Source: CAJCJE01 sp963818685
GTDB taxonomy: Bacteria; Actinomycetota; Actinomycetes; Mycobacteriales; Pseudonocardiaceae
Reading direction: 5' to 3'
Length of the DNA stretch: 64,000 nucleotides
Assembly: GCA_963818685.1 (NCBI GenBank)
Contig: CAWFTJ010000002.1
Span: forward strand, 372,001-436,000
Shown here: positions 1 to 11,500 of the stretch, piece after piece
How the letters are laid out: every line of letters starts with the position of its first letter
How positions within the stretch are numbered: position 1 is the first letter of the stretch
Translations under genes and position numbers: made by a program
The notes under the pieces: generated by a model
Databases searched by the model: none
Told to the model about the DNA's origin: nothing
The model's input: only the letters and a program-made list of their open reading frames with translations

Positions 1-2420
<2,420 letters not shown>

Positions 2421-2438
2421 GCCCGCCGCGCACGATCT

Positions 2439-2490
2439 CGATGCACCCTGCTCACAGCATTGCTTATAGCATTCTGAGCAGGGTGCATCG
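2439..2490. terminator. Perfect 16-bp inverted repeat between convergent secA and DUF6459 genes
   Basis: Arms 2439-2454 and 2475-2490 (CGATGCACCCTGCTCA and its exact complement) enclose a 20-base loop. It lies 18 bases after the secA stop, and the right arm codes the last residues of the opposing DUF6459 gene. There is no T-run on either side, so a bidirectional stem-loop terminator is inferred from position and symmetry only. Confidence 0.55.
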
Positions 2491-2961
2491 CCATTCCTGG
2501 CCGGCGAACTCGAACCTCCCCACCATCGCCCGCGCCCGTTCGTGCACGTCGAACGTTGCGCACACCTCCAGCACACCCGGCATCGGCGTGCAGGACCGAA
2601 CCGAGCGCAGGCGGCGCGGACCGACCCGGTCGTCGCGGATGAGCGCGCGGAAATCCGCGGTCGGCGCCCAGTTCTCCAGGTGGCTCTGGGGTCGTCGGCG
2701 GTCGAGGACTTCGAGCACGAGGCGCATCAGCTGGGCCACCTCGGGCTGGCCCGGCGAGGACGGGAGGGGTTGCTGGGCAGCGACGTTTTTCGGTTCGGGG
2801 GCGGGCAGCACGCGGATCTCGGCCCGGAACTTCGCGCGCCGGTGCTCGGCGAGCGAACGGACGACGACCTGCTGCGGACCGCGCAGCGTCGGCCCGGCCT
2901 GACCGGCGATGTCGGCCATGTCGGCGGGGTCGGGCAGGAGCAGTGCGGCAATGGATGACAT
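2464..2961 (-). CDS. DUF6459 (Rv3235-like) protein
   Basis: 165-residue protein of unknown function. The pattern VAQLMRLVLEVLDRRRP-QSHLENW in the middle, then VRSVRSCTP-PGVLEVCATFDVHERARAMVGRFE and a closing W-x-C-T, is that of the actinobacterial DUF6459 family, usually found near secA1. The N-terminal ~60 residues are low-complexity Ala/Pro/Arg. The ATG at 2961 is chosen because GAGGG sits 8 bases upstream of it; longer readings upstream lack a ribosome site. Its last codons form one arm of the terminator-like repeat shared with secA. No catalytic residues are apparent. Confidence 0.72.
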   Translation of the reverse strand: MSSIAALLLPDPADMADIAGQAGPTLRGPQQVVVRSLAEHRRAKFRAEIRVLPAPEPKNVAAQQPLPSSPGQPEVAQLMRLVLEVLDRRRPQSHLENWAPTADFRALIRDDRVGPRRLRSVRSCTPMPGVLEVCATFDVHERARAMVGRFEFAGQEWRCTLLRML

Positions 2962-3090
2962 GGATGTGTCCCTCGTTGTCGATGACGTTGTCGGTGAACC
3001 TGACGAACTACAGAGGGACCAACCCGGCGGATCCGGACATCGACCACTCGATGTGGTGACGCTCGATGTATTGGCAACGGCGCCAACCCG

Positions 3091-3519
3091 TATGGTCGGT
3101 GTGTGCTCAAGGGCCTGATCGTCGACTACGGGGGAGTGCTCACCGACCTCGGTCCGGACGGCGAGCGCGGGCCGAACGTGATCGAGGCGCTGTTCGTGGC
3201 TCGTCGCCACCAGCTGCGGACCGCGCTGCTGTCCAACGCCGACCAGTTGGCACCCGGCCTCGCGCCGCTGCGCACGATCTTCGACGCGATCGTGCTGTCC
3301 GGCGAGGAAGGCTTCGGCAAGCCGGACCCGAGGAGTTACCGGGTCGCGGCGCGACGCATCGGGCTGGCGCCGGAGGAGTGCGTGTTCGTGGACGACCTCG
3401 CGGTCAACGTGCGCGGCGCGGCCGAGGTCGGCATGGTCGGCGTGCACCACCGCGACGTGGACAGCACGCTCGCCGAACTGGAGATCCTGTTCGGCTTCCC
3501 GTTCGCCAAGCCGCGCTAG
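3091..3519 (+). CDS. Small HAD-superfamily hydrolase
   Basis: 138-residue HAD-like phosphohydrolase; coding begins at the GTG at 3103, and bases 3091-3102 are its probable leaderless -10 (TATGGT, 6 bases before the GTG). Motif I reads VDYGGVLT (nucleophile Asp near residue 8), motif II LLSNAD, motif III lysine is in GFGKPDP, and motif IV is VFVDDLAVN. It lacks a sizeable cap domain, so it is a minimal HAD-IA-type enzyme; the substrate cannot be told. Its stop TAG shares the tetranucleotide CTAG (3516-3519) with the stop of the convergent methyltransferase. Confidence 0.85.
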   Translation, partial: YGRCVLKGLIVDYGGVLTDLGPDGERGPNVIEALFVARRHQLRTALLSNADQLAPGLAPLRTIFDAIVLSGEEGFGKPDPRSYRVAARRIGLAPEECVFVDDLAVNVRGAAEVGMVGVHHRDVDSTLAELEILFGFPFAKPR

Positions 3520-4283
3520 GCGCTCAACCTGCGCCGCAGCAGTTCGAAGCAGACCACCGCGGCCGCGCTGGCCACGTTCAGCGACTCGACGTCGCCCGCC
3601 ATCGGGATCGCCAGCCACTGGTCGATCAGCGCGCCGACCCCCTCGCTCACGCCTGCCGTCTCCCCGCCGAGCACGAAAGCGGCCCTTGTCGGCACTGTCG
3701 CGTCGAACATCGACGTCCGCGCGTCGCCTGCCAGCCCGAACAGCCGGTATCCGGCCTGGTGCAACGCCTGCGCGGCCTCGGTCGCGGTGGGCACGCGCAG
3801 CACGGGCGCGCGGAACGCGACACCCGCGGAAGCCTTGATCACGAGCGGATCGATGCCGGCAACGCCGCGCCTCGGCAGCACGATGCCGCCGATGCCGGCC
3901 GCGGTCGCGGTGCGCAGGATCATGCCGACGTTCGCCGGGGTGGTGATGCCGTCCAGGAGCAGCACGGTCTTCGGCGGCCGGTCGCGCAGGGCGTCGGTGA
4001 GCAGGCGCATCCTGGGCGCGATCACGTCGGCGAGCACGCCCTGGTCCTGCTTGCCGTTGCCGGCGAGCACCTTCACCCGGTGAGCGCTGGCGCGCTGCAC
4101 CTCGACGCCCCGTTCGCGCGCGGCCCGCAGGATCTCGCTCGCGGCGGGGCCACGGGCGGTGTCGGCGAGGATCACCTTGTCGACCTGGAGGTCGGCGTCG
4201 TCGAGTACCTCAAGGACCGGCTTGCGGCCGTACACGGTCACGAACCGGTCTTTGGGTGAAGCGTCAGGCACAGCGAGCAGCAT
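3516..4283 (-). CDS. SpoU/TrmH-family RNA 2'-O-ribose methyltransferase (RlmB-like)
   Basis: 255 residues. The N-terminal substrate-binding domain has VYGRKPVLEVL; the C-terminal SPOUT knot has motif 1 (TTPANVGMILRTA), motif 2 (GIVLPRRG) and motif 3 (IPMAGDVESLNVASAAAVV) that form the SAM-binding trefoil. The family methylates ribose in rRNA (for example G2251 of 23S) or tRNA; which target applies here is not visible. The ATG at 4283 is preferred over one at 4325 because the upstream one would run into the divergent acyltransferase gene and adds residues not typical of the family. Confidence 0.88.
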   Translation of the reverse strand: MLLAVPDASPKDRFVTVYGRKPVLEVLDDADLQVDKVILADTARGPAASEILRAARERGVEVQRASAHRVKVLAGNGKQDQGVLADVIAPRMRLLTDALRDRPPKTVLLLDGITTPANVGMILRTATAAGIGGIVLPRRGVAGIDPLVIKASAGVAFRAPVLRVPTATEAAQALHQAGYRLFGLAGDARTSMFDATVPTRAAFVLGGETAGVSEGVGALIDQWLAIPMAGDVESLNVASAAAVVCFELLRRRLSA

Positions 4284-4317
4284 CGCACGGGCGCCCGAGT
4301 GTGCCAGTATCGGCGGT

Positions 4318-5724
4318 ATGGCCAACCGCCTCTCGGCCCTCGACGCGTCGCTGCTCTACCTTGAGGACGCGACAACGCCGATGCACATCGGCGGCGTCGC
4401 CGTGTTCCGCCGGCCTCGATCAGGCTTCGACTACGAACGGCTCGTCGAACTGATCGAACGACGACTGGCCCTTGTGCCGCGCTACCGGCAGAAGGTCGCC
4501 ACCGTGCCGGGTCACCTTGCTCGTCCGGTGTGGACGGACGACGTGCACTTCGACATCACGCACCACGTCCGGCTCTCCGCGTTACCGAGGCCGGGCACGA
4601 ACGAGCAGCTCAACGAGCTCGTCGCGCGGCTGATGTCGCGCCCGCTCGACCACAACCGGCCACTGTGGGAGCTGTACCTGGTCGAAGGCTTGGCGCGCAA
4701 CCGGTTCGCGCTGGTCACCAAGACGCATCACGCGATGATCGACGGGATGGGCGCGATCGAGATCGGCCAGGTCATCCTGGACATGTCCGCGAGTCCGTCG
4801 CAGGACCCGGAACGGCTCTGGATGCCCGAACCGGAACCCAGCCAGGTGCGGCTGGTCGCCGACGCGGTGTCCGAGGTGGTGCGCCAGCCGGGTGAACTGG
4901 TGGAGAACCTGCGCTCGGCAGCCGGCGATGTCGCCTCCGTCGCGCGCAAGGTGTTCGGCGTGGTGTCCGGCGTGACCGACCTGCTCACCACCGCCGTCCG
5001 GCCCGCCCACAGCGGGCCGTTGAACGTGCGGGTGTCGCGGGCGCGCCGGTTCGCGGTGGCCAGGGCCGCGCTCGCCGACCTGAAGAAGGTCCGCACCACG
5101 CACGGCGGCACCGTGAACGACGTGGTGCTTGCCGTCGTCGCCGGCGCCTTACGCAGCTGGCTGCTGTCCAGGGGCGAGGTGGTCACCTCACGCACCACGA
5201 TCCGCGCGATGGTGCCACTGTCCGTTCGCGACGAGGAGACCACCGACACGCCGGCCGGCATGGTCGGCAGCAAGGTCTCCGCACACCTGATCGACCTACC
5301 GGTCGGCGAGCCCAGCCCGGTCGTCCGATTGCACCACGTCAGTCACGCCATGCGCGCGCACGCCGAATCGGGACAGTCGGTGGCCGCGGACGCGCTGGTC
5401 CGGCTCGGCGGATTCGCGCCGCCGACGCTGCACGCGCTGGGCGCCCGCGCGGCGAGTACGTTCTCCCAGCGCATTTTCAACATCCTGGTCACGAACGTGC
5501 CCGGCCCCCAGGTTTCGCTCTACGCGGCAGGGGCCAAAATGCTGGAGATCTTCCCGGTGGTGCCGCTGGCCCGCAACCAGGCGGTGGCCATCGGGGTCAC
5601 GTCCTACGATGGTGGCGTCTACTTCGGACTCAACGCGGACCGGGACGCCATGCCCGACGTGGACAACCTCGGCCGGATGGTCGAGGAGGCGGTCGACGAA
5701 CTACTGGCCACGGTGGCACCGTGA
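4318..5724 (+). CDS. Wax ester synthase / diacylglycerol acyltransferase (WS/DGAT)
   Basis: 468-residue acyltransferase using acyl-CoA to make triacylglycerol or wax ester for storage. The start MANRLSALDASLLYLEDATT is diagnostic. The catalytic motif HHAMIDG is near residue 137, preceded by PLWELYLVEGL. A second family block (NDVVLAVVAGALRSWL) follows at about 265, and NILVTNVPGP comes near the C-terminus. It is divergent from the SpoU methyltransferase across 34 bases. A -10-like CAGTAT ends 7 bases before the ATG, suggesting a leaderless transcript. The downstream DUF6912 gene begins 28 bases after its stop and may be cotranscribed. Confidence 0.94.
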   Translation: MANRLSALDASLLYLEDATTPMHIGGVAVFRRPRSGFDYERLVELIERRLALVPRYRQKVATVPGHLARPVWTDDVHFDITHHVRLSALPRPGTNEQLNELVARLMSRPLDHNRPLWELYLVEGLARNRFALVTKTHHAMIDGMGAIEIGQVILDMSASPSQDPERLWMPEPEPSQVRLVADAVSEVVRQPGELVENLRSAAGDVASVARKVFGVVSGVTDLLTTAVRPAHSGPLNVRVSRARRFAVARAALADLKKVRTTHGGTVNDVVLAVVAGALRSWLLSRGEVVTSRTTIRAMVPLSVRDEETTDTPAGMVGSKVSAHLIDLPVGEPSPVVRLHHVSHAMRAHAESGQSVAADALVRLGGFAPPTLHALGARAASTFSQRIFNILVTNVPGPQVSLYAAGAKMLEIFPVVPLARNQAVAIGVTSYDGGVYFGLNADRDAMPDVDNLGRMVEEAVDELLATVAP

Positions 5725-5752
5725 CCGCGCGCAACGCGAGAGGACTGGTTCG

Positions 5753-6256
5753 GTGAGGGTCTACATCCCGGCCACGGTGTCGATGTTGAACACGCTGGTC
5801 AAGGCCGGTGAGGTGGCCGCGGTGAACTCGACGGCGTTCGCGCTCACACCCGCGCTGCGCGAGTCCTATTCCACCGGTGACGCCGACGAACTGGAGTACG
5901 CGGCCATGCTCGACGCGGCCCGCGCGTCGCTGCGGCTGCTCGCCGGCGAACTCGACACCAACCCGGACGCCCGGCCACGGCGCGTGGTGATCGCCGCCGA
6001 CCTGGACAACGTCACGCTGCGTCCGGATCTCGACTACGCGGTGGTGCGGCTGTCCGGTCCGGTGACCATGAAGCACATTGCCGCGGTGCACGTGGACAAC
6101 GAGGCGGCCGAGGACGCGGTGCGCCGCGCCGCCGACGTGATCGACGCGGCGGACATGGGCGACTCGGACGCCGAGTTCACCCTCGGCGACGCCGAGGACC
6201 ACGAATTGGCCTGGTACGCGCCGCAGGAGCTGTCGTTCCTCGTGGAACTGATGTAG
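5753..6256 (+). CDS. DUF6912 protein
   Basis: 167 residues of unknown function; soluble, acidic, with no membrane segment or signal peptide. The opening VRVYIPATVSMLNTL and the end ELAWYAPQELSFLVEL match a small actinobacterial family (DUF6912) as I recall it. The GTG start at 5753 is supported by GAGAGGA 8 bases upstream. It follows the WS/DGAT gene by 28 bases on the same strand. No catalytic residues are evident. Confidence 0.7.
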   Translation: MRVYIPATVSMLNTLVKAGEVAAVNSTAFALTPALRESYSTGDADELEYAAMLDAARASLRLLAGELDTNPDARPRRVVIAADLDNVTLRPDLDYAVVRLSGPVTMKHIAAVHVDNEAAEDAVRRAADVIDAADMGDSDAEFTLGDAEDHELAWYAPQELSFLVELM

Positions 6257-6339
6257 CCGAGCGTTCGTGTCAGGATGGGGAGGGCAGGTGGCCACAAGCC
6301 ACCGCCGACCAGCCGACGACACCAGGAGGCGACCGCGTC

Positions 6340-7968
6340 ATGGACGCCATCACGTCCACTCCCGTCCCCGCCAACGAGCCGGTGCACGGCTACGCGCCCG
6401 GCACCGGTGAACGCGAATCGCTGCAACGCGGGATCGCCGAGCTGGCCGGTGAACGGCACGAGCTGACCATGACCATCGGCGGTGTCGAGCGGATGGCGGC
6501 CGGCGACCCGTTCACCGTGGTCGCGCCGCACGATCACGCCCACGTGCTCGGCGTGTCCGCGCAGGCCACCGAGGCCGACGTGGCCGACGCGGTGCAGGCC
6601 GCCAAGCAGGCCGCCCCGGCCTGGCGCGAGCTGCCCTTCGACGAACGTGCCGCCGTGCTGCTGCGTGCCGCCGACCTGCTCTCCGGGCCGTGGCGAGACA
6701 CGCTGAACGCGGCGACGATGCTCGGGCAGTCCAAGTCGGCGCAGCAGGCGGAGATCGACGCGGCCTGCGAGCTGATCGACTTCTGGCGGTTCAACGTCAG
6801 CTACGCGCGGCGGATCATCGCCGACCAGCCCGCGTCCGCGCCGGGCGAGTGGAACCGGATGGAGTACCGGCCGCTCGACGGGTTCGTCACCGCGATCACC
6901 CCGTTCAACTTCACCGCCATCGCCGGCAACCTGCCCACCGCGCCGGCGCTGATGGGCAACACCGTGGTGTGGAAGCCGACCCCGTCGCAGCAGCTCGCCG
7001 CGCACCACACCATGCGCCTGCTGGAGGCCGCGGGCCTGCCGCCCGGCGTGATCAACCTGGTCACCGGCGACGGTGCCGCGGTCAGCTCGGTCGCCCTGTC
7101 CGACCAGGACTTCGCCGGCCTGCACTTCACCGGCTCGACAAGGACGTTCAAGCTGCTCTGGCGCGCCATCGGCGAGAACCTCGACCACTACCGCGGCTAC
7201 CCGCGCATCGTAGGCGAGACCGGTGGCAAGGACTTCGTGCTCGCCCACCCGTCTGCCGACCCTGCCACGCTCGCCGTCGCGCTGGTCCGCGGCGCGTTCG
7301 AGTACCAGGGCCAGAAGTGCTCGGCCGCGTCACGGGCGTACCTGCCGAGGTCGCTGTGGGAGGGTGGGCTGCGTGATCAGCTGGTCGCGCTGACCGAGCA
7401 GATCAGCTACGGCGACGTCACCGACTTCAGTCACTTCGGCGGCGCCGTGATCGACGCGCGCGCGTTCACCAAGCACAGCGAGCTGTTCGAGCAGGTCCGC
7501 AACGAGAAGCTGGTCGACATCCTGACCGGCGGCGTCGCCGACGACAAGATCGGCTTCTTCGTCTCCCCGACCATCCTGGTCGGCGACGACCCGCACCACG
7601 ACATCTTCACCACCGAGTACTTCGGCCCGATCCTGTCCGTGCACGTCTACCCGGACTCCGACTACCCGAAGGTGCTCGACCTGGTCGACACGTCGACCCC
7701 GTACGCGCTGACCGGCTCCGTCTTCGCGACCGACCGCGCCGCCATCGACGAGGCCGCCAGGGCGCTGCGCTTCTCAGCGGGCAACTTCTACATCAACGAC
7801 AAGCCGACCGGCGCGGTCGTGTCCCGCCAGCCCTTCGGCGGTTCCCGCGCCTCCGGCACCAACGACAAGGCAGGCTCCGCGCTCAACCTGCTCCGCTGGA
7901 CCAGCCCGAGAACGATCAAGGAAACCTTCGTCCCCGCGACCGACCCCAACTACCCCCACATGGGCTGA
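6340..7968 (+). CDS. pruA: L-glutamate gamma-semialdehyde (P5C) dehydrogenase
   Basis: 542 residues, the usual length for stand-alone P5C dehydrogenase, which oxidises glutamate semialdehyde to glutamate with NAD in proline breakdown. The catalytic cysteine lies in EYQGQKCSAASRAY (about C327), the general-base glutamate in IVGETGGKDFV (about E293), and NAD binding in HFTGSTRTFK. AGNFYINDKPTGAVV and QPFGGSRASGTNDKAG are typical of this subfamily. AGGAGG lies 10 bases before the ATG. No proline dehydrogenase gene is adjacent. The 3' end overlaps the convergent DUF6247-like gene by 19 bases. Confidence 0.95.
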   Translation: MDAITSTPVPANEPVHGYAPGTGERESLQRGIAELAGERHELTMTIGGVERMAAGDPFTVVAPHDHAHVLGVSAQATEADVADAVQAAKQAAPAWRELPFDERAAVLLRAADLLSGPWRDTLNAATMLGQSKSAQQAEIDAACELIDFWRFNVSYARRIIADQPASAPGEWNRMEYRPLDGFVTAITPFNFTAIAGNLPTAPALMGNTVVWKPTPSQQLAAHHTMRLLEAAGLPPGVINLVTGDGAAVSSVALSDQDFAGLHFTGSTRTFKLLWRAIGENLDHYRGYPRIVGETGGKDFVLAHPSADPATLAVALVRGAFEYQGQKCSAASRAYLPRSLWEGGLRDQLVALTEQISYGDVTDFSHFGGAVIDARAFTKHSELFEQVRNEKLVDILTGGVADDKIGFFVSPTILVGDDPHHDIFTTEYFGPILSVHVYPDSDYPKVLDLVDTSTPYALTGSVFATDRAAIDEAARALRFSAGNFYINDKPTGAVVSRQPFGGSRASGTNDKAGSALNLLRWTSPRTIKETFVPATDPNYPHMG

Positions 7969-8282
7969 GTCTCGACTCGGCTCCGGCGATCGGTCGCCCG
8001 GAGGCCCAAGTCGGCCTTGAGTTCGTCCCATGACACGCTGCCTGCGCGTGGCGCACGGGTTCGTCGGATCTCGGCGATGGCGTCAAGCGTCTCGCGATGG
8101 GCATCAGGATCCATCTGGGTCAACAGCGCGACCCTGCGCCACGCCAACAGCGAGTGCCGAAGCTCGTCGAATTCGGCTACCTGTTCGGGCAGCAGAGCCG
8201 CGCGGATGGCTTCCGGCGAACCGAAGCGCTGAGCGGCGAGCCTGTCACCACTCCACCTGTCACCACTCCACCCTGTCACCAC
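7950..8282 (-). CDS. DUF6247-like protein
   Basis: 110 residues. The core SPEAIRAALLPEQVAEFDELRHS and WRRVALLTQMDPDAHRETLDA resembles actinobacterial DUF6247 proteins, which often sit beside toxin-like partners; no partner is seen here. The only convenient start is a GTG (8282 or 8279) inside three near-identical 15-bp repeats, so the first ~14 residues (VTGWSGDRWSGDR) are repeat-encoded. There is no good ribosome site. The C-terminus overlaps pruA. Function is unknown. Confidence 0.55.
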   Translation of the reverse strand: MVTGWSGDRWSGDRLAAQRFGSPEAIRAALLPEQVAEFDELRHSLLAWRRVALLTQMDPDAHRETLDAIAEIRRTRAPRAGSVSWDELKADLGLRATDRRSRVETQPMWG

Positions 8283-8286
8283 TCCA
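8241..8286. repeat. Three tandem copies of a 15-bp unit
   Basis: CCTGTCACCACTCCA occurs at 8241-8255, 8256-8270 and 8272-8286, with one extra C before the third copy. The array covers the probable start of the minus-strand DUF6247-like gene. Confidence 0.95.
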
Positions 8287-8386
8287 CTCAGGGGCTGGCT
8301 CCGCTGCCGTCATGCGGAGAAGAGTAGCGCGAAAGCCCGACAAGACCATTCACGCTGCTCACCTCGATCGCTGTTGATCACCAGGC

Positions 8387-8414
8387 TGTGGACAACTCGA
8401 TCCCATGTGGACAC
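8387..8414. promoter_or_regulatory. Two DnaA-box-like sites upstream of dnaE1
   Basis: TGTGGACAA at 8387-8395 is the exact complement of TTGTCCACA, the preferred actinobacterial DnaA box. TGTGGACAC at 8406-8414 differs in the last base. Both have the same orientation and start 19 bases apart, about 130-155 bases before the dnaE1 start, in the otherwise gene-free stretch 8283-8541. Binding is inferred. Confidence 0.5.
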
Positions 8415-8541
8415 AACGCGAATCGGCTTGATCAACACAGATGTGACCTGAGTCCGTTGCGGCGTGGGCGGATGAATTTCGTCGGTGGGCCGGACTACTG
8501 TTGGGACCTCCGCCGGTGAACGTCCTGGGAGGTTGCGGTCG

Positions 8542-11500
8542 GTGTCTGACGACTCCTTCGTCCATCTGCATGTGCACTCCGAGTACTCGATGCTCGACGG
8601 TGCGGCCAAGATGGCCCCGCTGTTCGCCGAGGCCCAGCGGCTCGGCATGCCGGCGGTTGGCCTGACCGACCACGGCAACATGTACGGTGCCGACGAGTTC
8701 TACCGTCAGGCGGAGAAGACCGGTATCAAGCCGATCATCGGCATCGAGGCGTACATCGCACCGACCTCGCGCTTCCACAAGAAGCCGGTGTTCTGGGGGC
8801 AGTCCAGCCAGCGCTCGTCGGACGAGAGCGGCGAGGGCGGCGACGTCTCCGGTGCCGGCGCCTACACCCACATGACCATGCTCGCCGCGAACACGACCGG
8901 CCTGCGTCACCTGTTCAAGCTGTCGTCGCTGGCGAGCATCGAGGGCTACTACCGCAAGGGGCGGATGGACAGGGAGCTGATCGCCGAGCACGCCGAGGGC
9001 ATCATCGCGACCACCGGCTGCCCGTCCGGTGAGGTGCAGACCAGGCTCCGGCTCGGTCAGCGTGCCGAGGCGTTGCAGGCGGCGAGCGACTATCGGGACA
9101 TTTTCGGCAAGGACAACTTCTTCCTCGAACTCATGGACCACGGCCTGCCGATCGAACGGTCGGTGCGCGAGGGACTGCTGGAGATCGCCAAGCAGCTTGA
9201 CCTGCCGCCGCTGGCCACGAACGACAGCCACTACGTCACCAAGGATCAAGCCGAGGCGCATTCGGCGCTGCTGTGCGTGCAGTCCGGCAAGACGCTCAAC
9301 GACCCGAACCGGTTCAAGTTCGACGGGGACGGCTACTACCTGAAGTCGGCCGAGGAGATGCGCGCCTACTGGGACAAGGAGGTTCCCGGCGCGGCCAGCA
9401 ACACGCTGCTGATCGCCGAGCGTGTCGAGCCGTACACCGAGGTCTACACGCACGTCGACCGGATGCCGATCTTCCCGGTACCGGAGGGCGAGACCCAGCA
9501 GAGCTGGCTGACCAAGGAGATCAAGGCCGGCCTCGCACGCCGCTTCCCGAACGGCGTGCCGCAGAACTACGTCGAGCGCGCCGAGTTCGAACTGGACGTC
9601 ATCGTCCAGAAGGGCTTCCCCGCGTACTTCCTCGTGGTCGCCGACCTGGTCGCGCACGCGCGCGAGGTCGGCATCCGGGTCGGGCCCGGTCGTGGTTCGG
9701 CGGCCGGGTCGCTTGTCGCGTACGCGTTGGGCATCACCAACGTCGACCCGATCGAGCACGGCCTGCTGTTCGAGCGGTTCCTGAACCCGGAACGTCCCTC
9801 CGCACCCGATGTCGACATGGACTTCGACGACCGCCGGCGCGGCGAGATGATCACCTACGCGACGAACAAGTACGGCGCGGACAAGGTGGCCCAGGTCATC
9901 ACGTTCGGCACGATCAAGACGAAGGCCGCGCTCAAGGACGCCGCCAGGGTCCTGCACGGCCAGCCCGGCTTCAGCATCGCGGACCGGATCTCCAAGGCGC
10001 TGCCGCCGCCGATCATGGCCAAGGACATCCCGCTCTCCGGCATCGTCGACCCGAAGCACGAGCGGTACGCGGAGGCGGCCGAGGTGCGCGGGCTGATCGA
10101 GACCGACCCCGAGGTGTCCAAGATCTTCGACACCGCGCGCGGCCTTGAGGGCCTGATCCGCAACGCGGGTGTGCACGCCTGTGCGGTGATCATGAGTTCG
10201 CAGCCGCTGATGGACTGCATCCCGTTGTGGCAGCGCGACGACGGCGCGATCATCACCGGTTGGGACTACCCGTCCTGCGAGGCCATCGGCCTGTTGAAGA
10301 TGGACTTCCTCGGTCTGCGCAACCTCACCGTGATGGGTGACGCGATCGAGAACATCAAGAACAACCGGGGCGAGGACATCGATCTCGACGCGCTCACCCT
10401 GGACGACAAGGCCACCTACGAGCTGCTGGGCCGGGGCGACACGCTGGGCGTGTTCCAGCTCGACGGTGGCGCCATGCGCGACCTGCTGCGCCGCATGCAG
10501 CCAACAGGCTTTGAGGACATCGTCGCGGTCAACGCGCTGTACCGGCCGGGCCCGATGGGCATGAACGCGCACAACGACTACGCCGACCGCAAGAACGGCC
10601 GGCAGGATGTCAAGCCGATCCACCCGGCACTGGAGGACGACCTCAAGGAGATCCTCTCCGAAACCTATGGTCTGATCGTCTACCAGGAACAGATCATGTT
10701 CATCGCGCAGAAGGTCGCCGGCTACTCGATGGGTCGAGCGGACGTGCTGCGCAAGGCCATGGGCAAGAAGAAGAAGGAAGTCCTGGAGAAGGAGTACGCG
10801 GGCTTCCGGGACGGCATGCTCGCGAACGGATACCCCCAGGAAGCCGTCGACGCGCTGTGGGAGACGATCCTGCCCTTCGCCGGTTACGCGTTCAACAAGT
10901 CGCACGCGGCCTGCTATGCCCTCATCGGTTACTGGACCGCCTATCTCAAGGCGAACTACCAGGCCGAGTACATGGCGGCGTTGCTCACCTCGGTCGGTGA
11001 CAACAAGGACAAGTCCGCCGTGTACCTGTCCGAGTGCCGCCGCCTCGGCGCGAAGGTGCTGCCGCCGGACGTCAACGAGTCGACGCTCCAGTTCTCCGCC
11101 GTCGGCACCGACATCCGGTTCGGCCTCGGTGCGATCCGCAACGTCGGCGCGAACGTGGTCGAGTCGATCATCTCGACCAGGCAGAAGAAGGGCCGCTACA
11201 CCTCGTTCACCGACTTCCTCACCAAGGCCGAGATCGTCAGTTGCAACAAGCGGGTGGTCGAGTCGCTGATCAAGGCTGGCGCGTTCGACTCCTTCGAGCA
11301 CACCCGGCGCGCCCTGTGCGAGGTGCACGAGGAAGCGGTCGACGCGGTCATCGGCCTCAAGCGCCAGGAGGCGCTCGGCCAGTTCGACCTGTTCGGCGGC
11401 GACGACACCGCACCGCCGAGCGACGACTCGTCCCCGCTCGCGCACCTGAAGTTCACCGCCGAGGACTGGCCGCGCAAGCAACAGCTGTCCTACGAGCGGG

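Noticed and set aside
2441..2958. Plus-strand frames opposite the DUF6459 gene
   Set aside because: The minus strand has the family pattern and a ribosome site; the plus-strand frames are shadows.
8241..8286. CRISPR-like array
   Set aside because: Units are only 15 bp and directly tandem, with no spacers and no cas genes.
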